Assembly (NCBI GenBank): GCA_016720635.1
Contig: JADKKF010000014.1
Span: 1-64,000 of the forward strand
Direction of reading: 5' to 3'
Length of the DNA: 64,000 nt
From: Saprospiraceae bacterium
GTDB taxonomy: Bacteria > Bacteroidota > Bacteroidia > Chitinophagales > Saprospiraceae
The translations under genes were made by a program, and so were the position numbers. Every line of letters starts with the position of its first letter. Position 1 is the first letter of the stretch. A model generated the notes under the pieces. It made no database searches. It was not told the origin of the DNA and saw only the letters and a list, made by a program, of their open reading frames with translations. Positions 18,583-28,585 of this stretch are shown here, piece by piece.

Positions 18583-18676
18583 AGCGCGTCAAGGATCGGA
18601 ATGGTCATCGTAGATGAGTCTCGAAGAGACCGTAGCCATGAAGAGCCAGACCATCGCATCAGCGATGGGGACGCCC
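18583..18676 (+). repeat. Dispersed multi-hairpin intergenic element, copy C (short form)
   Basis: Begins TAGCGCGTCAAGGATCGG, almost the same as copy A, and ends GGGGACGCCCTAAAA. Hairpins are TCATC-GTA-GATGA near 18605-18617, GTCTC-GAA-GAGAC at 18618-18630 and a 7-bp CCATCGC/GCGATGG stem with loop ATCA at 18651-18668. It lies about 20 bp past the stop codon of the thioesterase gene and antisense to it. It lacks one internal arm present in the other copies. Confidence 0.72.
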
Positions 18677-18696
18677 TAAAAATAAATAGGATTTTA

Positions 18697-19170
18697 TCAG
18701 GATTTAATTTGCTTCAGACGCTCTTCAAAGCTACTGGAATCGATGGGAAGAATGGCTTTTTGGATGAGTTCTTTCCATTCGTCGGTGATGGGCGCGCTTT
18801 TGCCAGAAGCCATATCGTAGTGGATAAAAGTGGTCCACAACAGGCACTTAGGTGCGTGAGAATGATGATTGTACATGATGAATTCGACGATGAGGGCCTT
18901 GGAATGGGCTTCGATGATGCGAGACTGGATCCGGACCTCTTCCCTATAAATCGCGGGAGAAATATAGGTAATCTGGTGGCCATAAACGACCCAGCCGAAC
19001 TGACTTTTTTTGGAGGCTTCGAAGATATTGATGCCGTAAAATTTCTCCAATTGGTCCTCGCGCGCATTGAGACAATAATCTAGGTATCGAGCATTGTTAA
19101 GGTGGCCATAAGGATCGCAATCGGTGAATTTGACGGTGTAAGTCGTACTGGGTGTTTTTTCGAAAATCAT
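18697..19170 (-). CDS. Acyl-CoA thioesterase, hotdog fold
   Basis: A 157-residue 4HBT-type thioesterase. The hallmark TDCDPYGHLNNARYLDYCLNARE is at about 16-38, with the catalytic Asp and the family H-x-N pair. The second half has the expected beta strands (IQSRIIEAHSKALIVEFIMY). It hydrolyses an acyl-CoA of unknown chain. It follows the UbiD gene by 12 bp, so the two are likely one transcript; a hotdog thioesterase together with a decarboxylase is compatible with an aromatic or quinone-precursor pathway, but the link is only positional. Confidence 0.85.
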   Translation of the reverse strand: MIFEKTPSTTYTVKFTDCDPYGHLNNARYLDYCLNAREDQLEKFYGINIFEASKKSQFGWVVYGHQITYISPAIYREEVRIQSRIIEAHSKALIVEFIMYNHHSHAPKCLLWTTFIHYDMASGKSAPITDEWKELIQKAILPIDSSSFEERLKQIKS

Positions 19171-19182
19171 GGGCTAATGGGT

Positions 19183-21027
19183 TTAATATTTGGTAGAAAA
19201 ATGGCCATACAATGCCCCTCCCTTGGTAAAATAGCGGTGGACTTTGTCTTGGATAGCGGGGTCGGGTTCTAGGATGGGCGCGTGATGTGGCTTGATGCGA
19301 GCATCGATGATGAGCGCGCCACGGCATCCCCAATGCTTGTGCTGTATATCTTCGTGGGTGCCGTATATGTCGTGGGAGGGATTGGAGCGGGTGAAGGTCG
19401 CCCAGACGAAATTTTGGATATTTTGCGCTAAAAAGTTGCTGTCGTCACAAAGCACGATCAAAGGGTAGGAGTCCAAATCCTCAAGATGTTCCAAGTAGGA
19501 TTTTAGAGTAGAAATCTCAGTAATAGCACTCGAATAATTGGCAAATGGTTTGGCTTGAATGGCTATGACCCCTGGCATGACCATTTTGGGATTGGAAAAA
19601 GGAGGTGGGAGAATTCCCTGAAAATTTATCTCCGTAGCGAGGTCTCGGATGGCTGGTCCCGCTGTGGCGATGACGGCCTTCGATCCAGAGTTTAGCCCAT
19701 CGCCGCTATAATCGAGCGTGTCAATCGTCGTTTTTGTGATGAAATGGATATCTCTAGACCAATTGGCCCTTTGGAGATTGTGCATAAAAAAGGCTTTCGG
19801 GTCGTGGATATTGAGGTTGGGATTCGCAGTATGGTCTGTTATCCAAAGGTATTTTGCTAGGGAAGTTTGCCCTGTACCCAAGATCCGATTGGCCATGGTG
19901 AGGATCTCTTCGGGTCTAGGTTCTCTAAAGGGCATGTATCTCTCGCTGCCTATGGCGAACAGCAAGGGATGTACTCCAGCGGCATCGACGGCATGGATGG
20001 ATTTTATCCCTGGAAATTCCTTTGGCGTCAAGTCTTTTACGATCTGGTGTATGAGATAACCAAAGCCCGAATCTTCAGCAGGTGGACGGCTAACCACCGT
20101 AAAATGCCAAATGGGATTTTTCTTATGAAATACCTTATGGACCTTCATGAAAGGAAAGGGGTGCGTCAGACTATAATACCCTAGATGGTCGCCAAAAGGT
20201 CCTTCGGGTTTTAGTTTATTCTTGACCACATCGCCCGTGATGACAAAGTCCGCATCGAGTGAAAGCATGTATCCATCTTGTTTTTTGTACCTGAATGCTC
20301 GATTGTTCAACATGCCAGCAAATAGAAGTTCTGACATACCTTCTGGCAAGGGCATAATGGCACTGAATGCGTGAGAGGGTGGCCCTCCGACGAAGATAGA
20401 GACTTTGAAGGGTTGGTCGCCTTGGTTGTACTTTGCGTGATGGACGCCAATGCCTCGGTGGATTTGGTAGTGAAGGCCTATTTCTTGATTCGCAACATAT
20501 TCATTTCCAGATAGTTGGATTCGGTACATGCCGATATTGCTCCCTTTGGTATCGAGCTGGTCAGGGTCTTCGGAATAAACTTGCGGTAGGGTGACGAAAG
20601 CACCACCGTCTTTTGGCCAAGATATCACTTGTGGAAGCCGATCGATCTGTGTGTATTGATTGAGATTGTTCCTTGAAAAAATGCCTTTTCTAGGGATGGA
20701 ACTCAAAGCTAAAGGGAGGGTTTTTAGGTATTTGAATGGCTTAGAGAGAAGGACGCTGGGATCATTTTTTATGGCAATGATATCCTGCATTAAAGGAATT
20801 TCTTTTCGGAAAATGAAATCGACACGCTCATTGGTGCCGTAGAGATTCGAAGCAGCCCTGAATGGGCTATTTTTTATTTTTTCGAATAAAATGGCGGGAC
20901 CTTTTTTTTCGTAAATCTGCCGATGAATTTCAGCCATTTCGAGATTGGGGTCCACCTCGAAGGGTATGCGCAGGAGAGATGCGTTTTTCTCTAGATCTAG
21001 GAGACAATGTTCTAATGAATAGTACAC
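19183..21027 (-). CDS. UbiD family decarboxylase, menaquinone-biosynthesis type
   Basis: A 614-residue prenylated-FMN-dependent decarboxylase. Diagnostic stretches are NIGMYRIQL with the cofactor-contacting Arg (about residue 169), HYQIHRGIGVHH, VFVGG-like IFVGGPPSHAFSA, and PEGPFGDHLGYYSLTHP with the catalytic Glu and Asp region. At just over 600 residues it is longer than E. coli UbiD (about 490) and matches the group annotated as menaquinone biosynthesis decarboxylase in Bacteroidota. The prFMN synthase UbiX is not in the window. The reaction is decarboxylation of an aromatic or alpha,beta-unsaturated acid; the exact substrate is inferred from length class only. Confidence 0.87.
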   Translation of the reverse strand: MYYSLEHCLLDLEKNASLLRIPFEVDPNLEMAEIHRQIYEKKGPAILFEKIKNSPFRAASNLYGTNERVDFIFRKEIPLMQDIIAIKNDPSVLLSKPFKYLKTLPLALSSIPRKGIFSRNNLNQYTQIDRLPQVISWPKDGGAFVTLPQVYSEDPDQLDTKGSNIGMYRIQLSGNEYVANQEIGLHYQIHRGIGVHHAKYNQGDQPFKVSIFVGGPPSHAFSAIMPLPEGMSELLFAGMLNNRAFRYKKQDGYMLSLDADFVITGDVVKNKLKPEGPFGDHLGYYSLTHPFPFMKVHKVFHKKNPIWHFTVVSRPPAEDSGFGYLIHQIVKDLTPKEFPGIKSIHAVDAAGVHPLLFAIGSERYMPFREPRPEEILTMANRILGTGQTSLAKYLWITDHTANPNLNIHDPKAFFMHNLQRANWSRDIHFITKTTIDTLDYSGDGLNSGSKAVIATAGPAIRDLATEINFQGILPPPFSNPKMVMPGVIAIQAKPFANYSSAITEISTLKSYLEHLEDLDSYPLIVLCDDSNFLAQNIQNFVWATFTRSNPSHDIYGTHEDIQHKHWGCRGALIIDARIKPHHAPILEPDPAIQDKVHRYFTKGGALYGHFSTKY

Positions 21028-21266
21028 TAAATATTTTTTTTAACTCGATAACAAACCTACAAAAGATTTGGAATAGAAAGATTCAAAAGCTAGAAAAAGA
21101 ATCAAGATATCAATGAAAAGGATTGTAAAAGGCTAATATTCTTAGTCATGGAAGCTGGTAAAAATTATCTTTAAAATAAAACCTAGGGGTATAATAATTG
21201 GGTAGAAAGGAACGTATCTAAAAGGTTGTTATCATTTTTTTTAAAATGGTAACGAACATATTTTTG

Positions 21267-21274
21267 TACATTTG
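21267..21274 (+). promoter_or_regulatory. Bacteroidota -7 promoter box for the DUF2723 gene
   Basis: TACATTTG fits TAnnTTTG and ends 34 bp before the ATG at 21309. It lies inside the longer reading frame that could start at 21246, which is one reason to prefer the later start. Confidence 0.55.
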
Positions 21275-21308
21275 CGGTTTGATATACCAATTCAAAGATA
21301 AAATAACT

Positions 21309-24300
21309 ATGCATCAAAGAATTACGAATATTGCAGGATGGTTGGTTTTTTCCATTTCCCTTATTGTGTATTATTTTTCAGTAGAAAGCACGGGCAGTCT
21401 TTGGGATTGCGGTGAATTTATTTTGGGTGCATACAAGCTCCAAGTAGTTCACCCACCTGGGGCCCCTTTGTTTTTATTGGTAGGAAGATTGTTTGCATGG
21501 GTTGGCTCTTGGGGTGGAAATCCTGAAAGCATAGCAGTAGCGGTGAATATGTTGTCAGCCATCTGCACATCATTCGCAGCCATGTTTGTGTGTTGGACGA
21601 CTATGATGCTTGGAAAATTGACTTTTTTGGATAGAGAAACAGAGCCATCTACAAGTGATTCTTATGCATTGGGAGGAGCGGGTTTGGTAGCTGGATTGAC
21701 AGCAGCATTTTGTACCTCTGTTTGGTTTTCGGCTGTGGAGGGAGAGGTTTATGCGATGTCATCGATGTTTACTTGTATGACGATATGGGCAATGCTCAAA
21801 TGGTATTATCTACCAGATGAACCAGAAAATGATCGATGGATTCTGTTTGCTATTTTTTCAACGGGTCTATCTATCGGTGTTCACTTATTATCTCTCTTGA
21901 CGTTTCCAGCCTTGGCGATGTTTTATTATTTTAAAAAATACAAAGAGCATACGGTTAAAGGTACATTTTTTGCTTCTATGGTAGGAGTTTTGTTCCTGGG
22001 TTTGACGCAAGCGCTTATCATCAATGGGATTCCGAAACTATGGGGAAATATAGATTACTTGTTTGTGAATAGCTTTGGACTTCCTGTTAATTCTGGTATA
22101 GTGCTTGTACTTTTGATTTTGGGCGGAATCTTATACTATGGATTTAACTACGCAAAAAAACATTCATATCCTGTCATCCAAAATATATTTATAGGTGCTT
22201 ATCTTTTGATCATAGGATTTTCTACTTATGGTATGGTGGTCATCAGAGCCAATGTGGACACCCCAATCAATATGAACAAGCCTGATAACCCGATGAAGCT
22301 CATTCCTTATTTGAATCGCGAGCAATACGGAGAAAATAAATTGTTGCGTGGGCCATACTTCGATGCAAGGCCTGTGGACATGGTTACAGAGCCTAGATAT
22401 GATGTCGTCGATGGAAAATACAAAGAAGTAAGTCAAAAAATTGAATACGTTTACAAAAGTGATGATTTAGTGTTTTTCCCAAGGATGCCGCATGCGGATG
22501 AAATGAGAAAAAGGCTTTACAGAGATTTTTGGATGAATGGAAAGCAAGGAAAACCAAGCTTTTTGGACAATATGTCATTTTTCATCAGATACCAAATTGG
22601 TTGGATGTACTGGCGATATTTTATGTGGAATTTTACAGGGCGACAGAATGGAGAACAGGGATATTTCCCTTGGGATCCTGCCAATGGCCACTGGATTTCT
22701 GGCATCACTCCTTTGGACAATATGCGATTGTATAATCAGAGTGAGCTACCAGAATATTATAGAAATAATGAATCTAGAAATACGTATTTCTTCATACCGT
22801 TTATTTTGGGTTTGATTGGTTTAATTTACCAAGCAAAAAGGCGTAGGGAAGAGTTTTTTGGGTTGTTGGCGCTGTTTATTATCACAGGTATAGGTATCAT
22901 CGTTTATGCCAATTCTCCGCCCAATGAACCGAGAGAGAGGGACTACGTTTTGGTTGGATCTTTCTTTGTCTATGCCATGTGGATCGGGATGGCGGTTCTA
23001 GCTATTTATCAGTATTTCAAATCCAAAGTCAGTGGCACAGCCTTGGCCTTTGGTGCTAGTGCCATTTGTCTAGTAGCTCCATTGTTAATGGGCTTCCAAA
23101 ACTTTGATGATCTAGGACGTAGAGGACATTATGGATCTAGGGACTATGCCAATAACTTCTTACAATCTTGTGAAAAAAATGCCATCATATTCACGTATGG
23201 TGACAACGATACCTATCCACTTTGGTATGCTCAAGAAGTAGAAGGAATAAGAAAAGATGTGCGTGTGGTGAACTTATCTTTGATCGCAGTAGATTGGTAT
23301 ATCAATGCCTTAAGAAATAAAATCAATGAGTCGGATCCGATCAAACTGACTATCCCAGCAAGTGCTTATGTGGGCAATGCAAGGGATGCTGTGTATTTGG
23401 TTCCTAGAGAATAATAACAATGCAATGCCATTGTCCGCAGCTTTGAAATTCATAGGAGAGGACCACCCACTGCAAAGTGAAGGGGGCTCGGTTCCGTCAT
23501 ATCTGCCAGCCAAAAACTTGTTTATCGACATAGACCCGCAAAAGGCTCTGAAAGTTGGCATGGCTAAGCCAGGCGATACCATCGCACCAAGATTGAATTA
23601 TACCCTTCCAGGATCATATATTAGCAAGGATGATTTAGCCATTTTGGATGTTATAAGCTCCAATATGTACGAAAGACCGATTTATTTCTCAGTGACAGTA
23701 CAACGCGATAAGTTGATGGGCTTGGACGATTATTTCCAATTAGAAGGTCTAGGCTTGAGACTTATGGCTGTAAAATCTACTTCAGATCCTGATTTTGAAA
23801 TTTACGGAAGTGGTAGAGTAGATGCCAATAAAGTCCTTGAAAATTTCTCCACCAAATTCAAATGGGGAGGTTTTGATAAAAAGAAAATGTTCGTAGATAA
23901 GAGCTATAGCCCAAGCGTAAATGCGCATAAATTGGTTGCATTGCGTGCTACACAGGACTTTATTTTGTCCAATCAAAACGAGAAAGCTATCAAGCTGATG
24001 GATACCTATTTTACAGGTTTCCCTAATTTTAATTTTCCTTATGAGCAGTCCATGTTGTCTTTTATAAGGATGTATATTACAGCAGGGGCTTACGACAAAG
24101 CCAAAACACATATGGACATTATGGCCAAAATGGCGGTTCAAAACAATACGTTTTTTAATAGTTTGACATCAGCAGATTTGCAGACATATACGTTGAGGAT
24201 GGAGTATGAACAAAACCAGAATATCATGTCCGAATTGATCAATTTGGCTGAGCTGGGCAAAGACAATGCTTATGCCGAAGATCTTAAGAAAATGTTTGGA

Positions 24301-24348
24301 AATAACATCAAGCCAAAACAAAACCAACAGGGACCATTGTTAAATTAA
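21309..24348 (+). CDS. DUF2723 (TMEM260/GT117-like) membrane protein, frameshifted
   Basis: A polytopic protein of about 1,010 residues if read through, split at about 23405-23412 into a 5' part (to 23414) and a 3' part (to 24348). I start at 21309 because the family begins with a short lead, then GWLVFSISLIVYYFSVESTGSLWDCGEF, as seen here, and because the promoter box lies upstream of it. The N-terminal two thirds carry multiple membrane segments and the DUF2723 signature; the C-terminal third is soluble. In the correct reading VYLVPRE continues directly into NNNNAMPLSAALKFI, which needs one added base. Relatives include vertebrate TMEM260, an O-mannosyltransferase, so glycosyl transfer at the membrane is the likely role. 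The break is probably a sequencing indel. Confidence 0.85.
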
Positions 24349-24363
24349 TAAAAACTGTATGGT

Positions 24364-24810
24364 ATGAAAGCTCAATGGATAATGATAGGGAATGACCATG
24401 CTGGTACACTCCTGAAAGATAAGATTAAGAAAAAGCTGATCGAAAAAGGTTATCTTTTGATGGATTTTGGTGCGTTTACAGAAGATTCTGTGGATTACCC
24501 AGACTTTGCTCACGCCGTCGCTGATGCTATGAAAGATAAGCCTGAAAGTCTTGGCATATTGATTTGTGGTAGTGGAAATGGCATGGCGATTTCAGCCAAC
24601 AAGCATAAACATATCAGAGCAGGTATTGCTTGGAATAGCGACGTTGCTAGTCTTATACGGAGACATAACGATGCCAATATATTGGTATTGCCCGCGCGGT
24701 TCATTCAGGATGAAAAAGCCATTGGGTGTGTTGAAAAATTTTTGGAAGCATCGTTTGAAGGTGGGAGACATAGCTTGAGGGTCAATAAGATTTGGCCCAG
24801 TATGTGTTGA
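24364..24810 (+). CDS. rpiB: Ribose-5-phosphate isomerase B
   Basis: A 148-residue RpiB/LacAB-type isomerase interconverting ribose 5-phosphate and ribulose 5-phosphate in the pentose phosphate pathway. Key residues are Asp11-His12 in GNDHAG, the catalytic Cys68 in ILICGSGNGMAISANK and the phosphate-binding Arg residues in KHIRAG and LIRRHNDANIL. It follows the DUF2723 gene by 15 bp. RpiB normally carries a Cys at this position, so this is the active form rather than a LacA/B subunit. Confidence 0.95.
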   Translation: MKAQWIMIGNDHAGTLLKDKIKKKLIEKGYLLMDFGAFTEDSVDYPDFAHAVADAMKDKPESLGILICGSGNGMAISANKHKHIRAGIAWNSDVASLIRRHNDANILVLPARFIQDEKAIGCVEKFLEASFEGGRHSLRVNKIWPSMC

Positions 24811-24899
24811 TTTTCTTAGTATGGGTATGATATTTTTATTGAATATAATATATTAAGATTATCAAAAAAATAAATGGAAATATCACTAGAATAAGCAAG

Positions 24900-26381
24900 A
24901 TGGGTGCCAAAGCCTCGTTGCTTTTAGTAATTTCCTTTTTCACGATTTCTAAATGGGCCAATGCTCAGTCGGCTTATTTAGATGGAGATTCTGTTATGAT
25001 ATCAAAACTCCAAGATCAAATATCAAAAATAGAATTGCTGGAGCATTTGAAGATACTGGCATCAGATACCATGGAAGGTAGGGGGACGGGTAAAAGAGGA
25101 AACCAATTGGCCGCAAATTATCTTTCCCAAAAGTTATCAGAAGCAGGCTTCAAACCACTAGACTCCGATACCAGCTTTTTACAACCCTTCGAATTTTTGA
25201 GCGACGACTGGATATTACAAGAGTTTAGGATTGGAGATTTAAAACTTACTATAGATCAGGATTACGTCATCGTCCCTTGGCATTCGTTTTCAGCAGGAAC
25301 TTTTTATGCCAAATCCATTTTGTTGGTTCATGACCATGCGATTAAGAAATTGGACTGGAAGGATTTAAAAGCTACTTTAATCATCATTTATGGGCAAAAG
25401 GAAAATGTCTCAGGAAGGTGGTTGGAGGATGTGGCCAAGAAAAATCTCGTTTTATTTGTAAATGATGATTTTCATATGACTCATGATGTCGTCAATGGTC
25501 AACCCTTTTATCTGAATGGCAATCCTCTTTACAAGAATTACGCATATATCAAGAGTGAAAAACTAAATGCTTGGATTTTAAACCAAAAGAAGAAAGATTT
25601 TGAACAGTTTTTACAAGGTCATATTGAAAGCATCAAAATATCTAGACTCGTATTTTTTAGGAATAGAAAAGAAGTTAAGCCCATAAAAACCGCTAACGTT
25701 GTCGGTTATATCGACAATAAAGACTCTACACAAAATAGTAGCAAAAAATACATGGTGTTATCGGGTCATTTTGACCATCTGGGTAAGAAAGGCAATTCTA
25801 TCTACTATGGTGCCGATGACAATGGATCTGGATGTTCTGCAATCGTAGCTATGGCCAAATATTTGGGAGAATTGGCTAAAAATAACGCACTGAATAAAAG
25901 AATAATCGTTGCATTTATGACAGGGGAGGAGATGGGGCTCATCGGGTCACATTACTTCACGGCCACAGATTTTTTTAAAAAAAATAAATTTGAATGCAAT
26001 GTAAATATCGATATGATAGGTCGATTTGATAAAAACCATCAAGAAAGTAAAAATCCATATATTTATGTGATAGGTGCTGATCGCATTTCTAAAGATTTAG
26101 ATTCAGTGATCTCCAAAACAAATGTTAGATATAATCACTTGGATTTGGACTATCGGCTGAATGCCTTAGATGATCCAGAGCGATTGTACGAGCGATCGGA
26201 CCATTTTAATTTTGCAAAAAATGGAATTCCTTCAGTTTTCTTTTTTAGTGGATTGCATGAAGACTACCACAAAACCAGCGATACTTTTGATAAATTAAAT
26301 TATCAATTGTTTCACCAAAGAACCAAGTTTTTGTTTACAGTCGTAAGCGAGTTGGCGGTAAGGAAAACGCCCTTGAGATAA
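24900..26381 (+). CDS. Secreted M28 family zinc aminopeptidase
   Basis: A 493-residue protein with an N-terminal signal peptide (hydrophobic from about 5, ending SKWANAQ). The M28 co-catalytic zinc site appears in order: SGHFDHLG (His), YYGADDNGSG (bridging Asp), MTGEEMGLIG (Glu-Glu), NIDMIGR (Asp) and the final His in LHEDYHKTSDT. These enzymes remove N-terminal residues from peptides outside the cytoplasm or in the periplasm. It starts about 90 bp after rpiB. The region between the signal and 250 carries a PA-like insertion, typical for the family. Confidence 0.9.
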   Translation: MGAKASLLLVISFFTISKWANAQSAYLDGDSVMISKLQDQISKIELLEHLKILASDTMEGRGTGKRGNQLAANYLSQKLSEAGFKPLDSDTSFLQPFEFLSDDWILQEFRIGDLKLTIDQDYVIVPWHSFSAGTFYAKSILLVHDHAIKKLDWKDLKATLIIIYGQKENVSGRWLEDVAKKNLVLFVNDDFHMTHDVVNGQPFYLNGNPLYKNYAYIKSEKLNAWILNQKKKDFEQFLQGHIESIKISRLVFFRNRKEVKPIKTANVVGYIDNKDSTQNSSKKYMVLSGHFDHLGKKGNSIYYGADDNGSGCSAIVAMAKYLGELAKNNALNKRIIVAFMTGEEMGLIGSHYFTATDFFKKNKFECNVNIDMIGRFDKNHQESKNPYIYVIGADRISKDLDSVISKTNVRYNHLDLDYRLNALDDPERLYERSDHFNFAKNGIPSVFFFSGLHEDYHKTSDTFDKLNYQLFHQRTKFLFTVVSELAVRKTPLR

Positions 26382-26743
26382 ACTCTTTTTCCACAATCCA
26401 CATTTGATTTTTTTGTGAGTTTTAAACCGTTTTATGATGGCATATTTCTAGCATCATGTTGCCTCAAAACCCTATTGTATTGGGATTTTTAGTAAATCAA
26501 GAAATGTTATTTTTTGATGATTTCATTATTATAAAATGTTGGTAAGTTTTGAATTTTATTGGACTTGTCCACAATTTTATAGTAGTTTTAAACAATCAAT
26601 TAACATACCTCGAGATTTTACTTCATATTATTTAAAATTTATATGCAATAATCCCCTTAGATTTGTAGGAAGATTGGCATTATATTTTACCGAAACTTTA
26701 AAATGTTTGAGCATAAAAGGCTTACTATAAATAAAAATTAGAT
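26382..26743. other. Intergenic region before dnaB
   Basis: AT-rich with no convincing gene. It holds a TGATG/CATCA pairing near 26433-26458. A 64-codon frame at 26536-26730 has low-complexity, non-conserved-looking content and I do not count it. Confidence 0.4.
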
Positions 26744-28279
26744 ATGGCAGAGATAGAAAAGGGAGTGAATTTCAGGAAAAACAACCTAAAAGCCGTGAAG
26801 GGCGATAAGGACTTTGCTTCGCTCCATCTGGGTAGAATTCAGCCACAAGCGATACCGCTGGAGGAGGCAGTTCTTGGGGCATTGATGCTAGACAAAGACG
26901 CTTTTTCAATTATCTCTAGTATTTTGACCGCCGAGTCTTTTTATTTACCCGCCCATCAGATTATTTTTGACGCCATACTGAGATTGTTCAACAAATCTAT
27001 GCCAATAGATCTCTTGACTGTGAATGAGGAAATTCATAAAATGGAAGCCCTCGAACAAATAGGAGGCACTATTTACCTTGTGGACTTGACCAATAAAGTT
27101 GGTTCTGCGGCCAATGTTGAATATCACGCCAAAATCGTAGCGCAAAAATACATCCAGCGACAATTGATACAAGCCTCCACGATGACCATCAATGATTCAT
27201 TTGAGGACACAAAAGACGTATTCGATATCCTAGATGAAGCCGAACAGGGACTTTTCCAAATTACAGAAAAAAACCTAGGACGCGAGTATCAAAGCATAGG
27301 TGCCCTCTCGGTAAAAGCCCGTAAAATGCTTGAAGATCTGGCTGCAAAGGAAACTGGACTTACTGGGATTCCGTCAGGATTTGACAATTTGGACCGCATC
27401 ACCAGTGGTTGGCAGAAATCAGATCTAATCATTCTAGCAGCTCGCCCAGGTATGGGTAAGACCGCTTTTACTTTGTCATTGGCTAGAAATGCCGCGATGG
27501 GTTTTGACAAAAAATATCCAGTAGCCATATTCTCGCTGGAGATGTCCAATGTTCAGTTAGCACAAAGGTTGATTTCAATGGAAGCTGGAATAAATAGCCA
27601 AAAATTGCGAAATGGTCAATTGACCAAGGAAGAGTGGGAGCGCTTTCACAATGCAATCGTAAAAATGGCTGAAACGCCCATATATATAGACGATACCCCA
27701 GCGATCAACATATTCGAGCTAAGGGCAAAATGCCGTCGATTGAAGCAACATCATGGCGTAGAGCTTATCATCGTCGATTACTTACAGTTGATGACGGCGG
27801 GTAGCGATAATAAAAAGAATGGAACCAGAGAACAAGAAATTTCCTCCATCTCCCGTGCCTTGAAAGGCTTAGCCAAAGAGTTAGAAGTCCCCGTCATAGC
27901 ATTGGCGCAGCTTTCGAGGGCTGTCGAAGGAAGAAAAAACAATATCCCAATGCTTTCGGATTTGAGAGAATCAGGGTCTATAGAACAGGATGCTGATATC
28001 GTATCATTCATTTATCGCCCTGGGTATTACCTCGAGATGAATAGCGAAGAATACAGGGAAGTGCAAGATAAGGCCGAAATCATCATCGCAAAACACAGAA
28101 ATGGTGCCTTAGATACCGTCGAGTTGAAATTCGTGAGTGATTATGCTAGATTTGAGAATCCAAATGATTCAGATTTCATGGGTCGAAGTCTTGAGAGTTT
28201 GCTTTCTGCAGACAGAGGCTTAGGGGATGACTATATCACTAGACCATCAAGGATGAACGATGAGGATGTACCGTATTAG
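26744..28279 (+). CDS. dnaB: Replicative DNA helicase DnaB
   Basis: A 511-residue hexameric helicase that unwinds the replication fork. The N-terminal DnaB domain runs from about 35 to 140 (PLEEAVLGALMLDKDAF) and the RecA-like ATPase domain from about 190. Walker A is ARPGMGKTAF, Walker B is LIIVDYLQLM, and the arginine-finger region is near the end (IIAKHRNGALDTVELKF). The family's FSLEMSNVQLAQRLISMEAG is intact. Nothing interrupts the sequence, so there is no intein. It has long AT-rich flanks, so it is probably transcribed alone. Confidence 0.96.
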   Translation: MAEIEKGVNFRKNNLKAVKGDKDFASLHLGRIQPQAIPLEEAVLGALMLDKDAFSIISSILTAESFYLPAHQIIFDAILRLFNKSMPIDLLTVNEEIHKMEALEQIGGTIYLVDLTNKVGSAANVEYHAKIVAQKYIQRQLIQASTMTINDSFEDTKDVFDILDEAEQGLFQITEKNLGREYQSIGALSVKARKMLEDLAAKETGLTGIPSGFDNLDRITSGWQKSDLIILAARPGMGKTAFTLSLARNAAMGFDKKYPVAIFSLEMSNVQLAQRLISMEAGINSQKLRNGQLTKEEWERFHNAIVKMAETPIYIDDTPAINIFELRAKCRRLKQHHGVELIIVDYLQLMTAGSDNKKNGTREQEISSISRALKGLAKELEVPVIALAQLSRAVEGRKNNIPMLSDLRESGSIEQDADIVSFIYRPGYYLEMNSEEYREVQDKAEIIIAKHRNGALDTVELKFVSDYARFENPNDSDFMGRSLESLLSADRGLGDDYITRPSRMNDEDVPY

Positions 28280-28585
28280 TCGCCAGATTACTATTGAATT
28301 TTTACTATAAAATATCTTTTAAATTTTTTTACCAATATTAATTGGGAAGTGAGCTGCATGAGTACAATCTACTAGCCAATGCTTTGGGTATTTTTTGATA
28401 AATACAAAATTACATCGTTGCATTTCGCCCCACTTTTTTATCAATGAATGCGAAAAATAAATTAAAAAAATCTTAAAACCAACAATATAAAACCTTCGTT
28501 TATGTTATTTTAGGTAATTTTAATTCTTAAGATTGCGTCCTCTCATTTAATTGAAAGATTTGGACTTGAAATTTTAAATTTGAAA
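28280..28585. other. AT-rich intergenic region upstream of the T9SS cargo gene
   Basis: No gene, repeat element or clear hairpin is visible in this 306-bp stretch. It is presumed to hold the dnaB terminator and the promoter of the next gene. Confidence 0.4.

Noticed and set aside
21246..21308. An earlier ATG start for the DUF2723 protein
   Set aside because: It would begin upstream of the promoter box and add residues not found in the family; the ATG at 21309 fits better.
26536..26730. A 64-codon plus-strand frame upstream of dnaB
   Set aside because: AT-rich region, no recognisable motif, more likely part of the control region.
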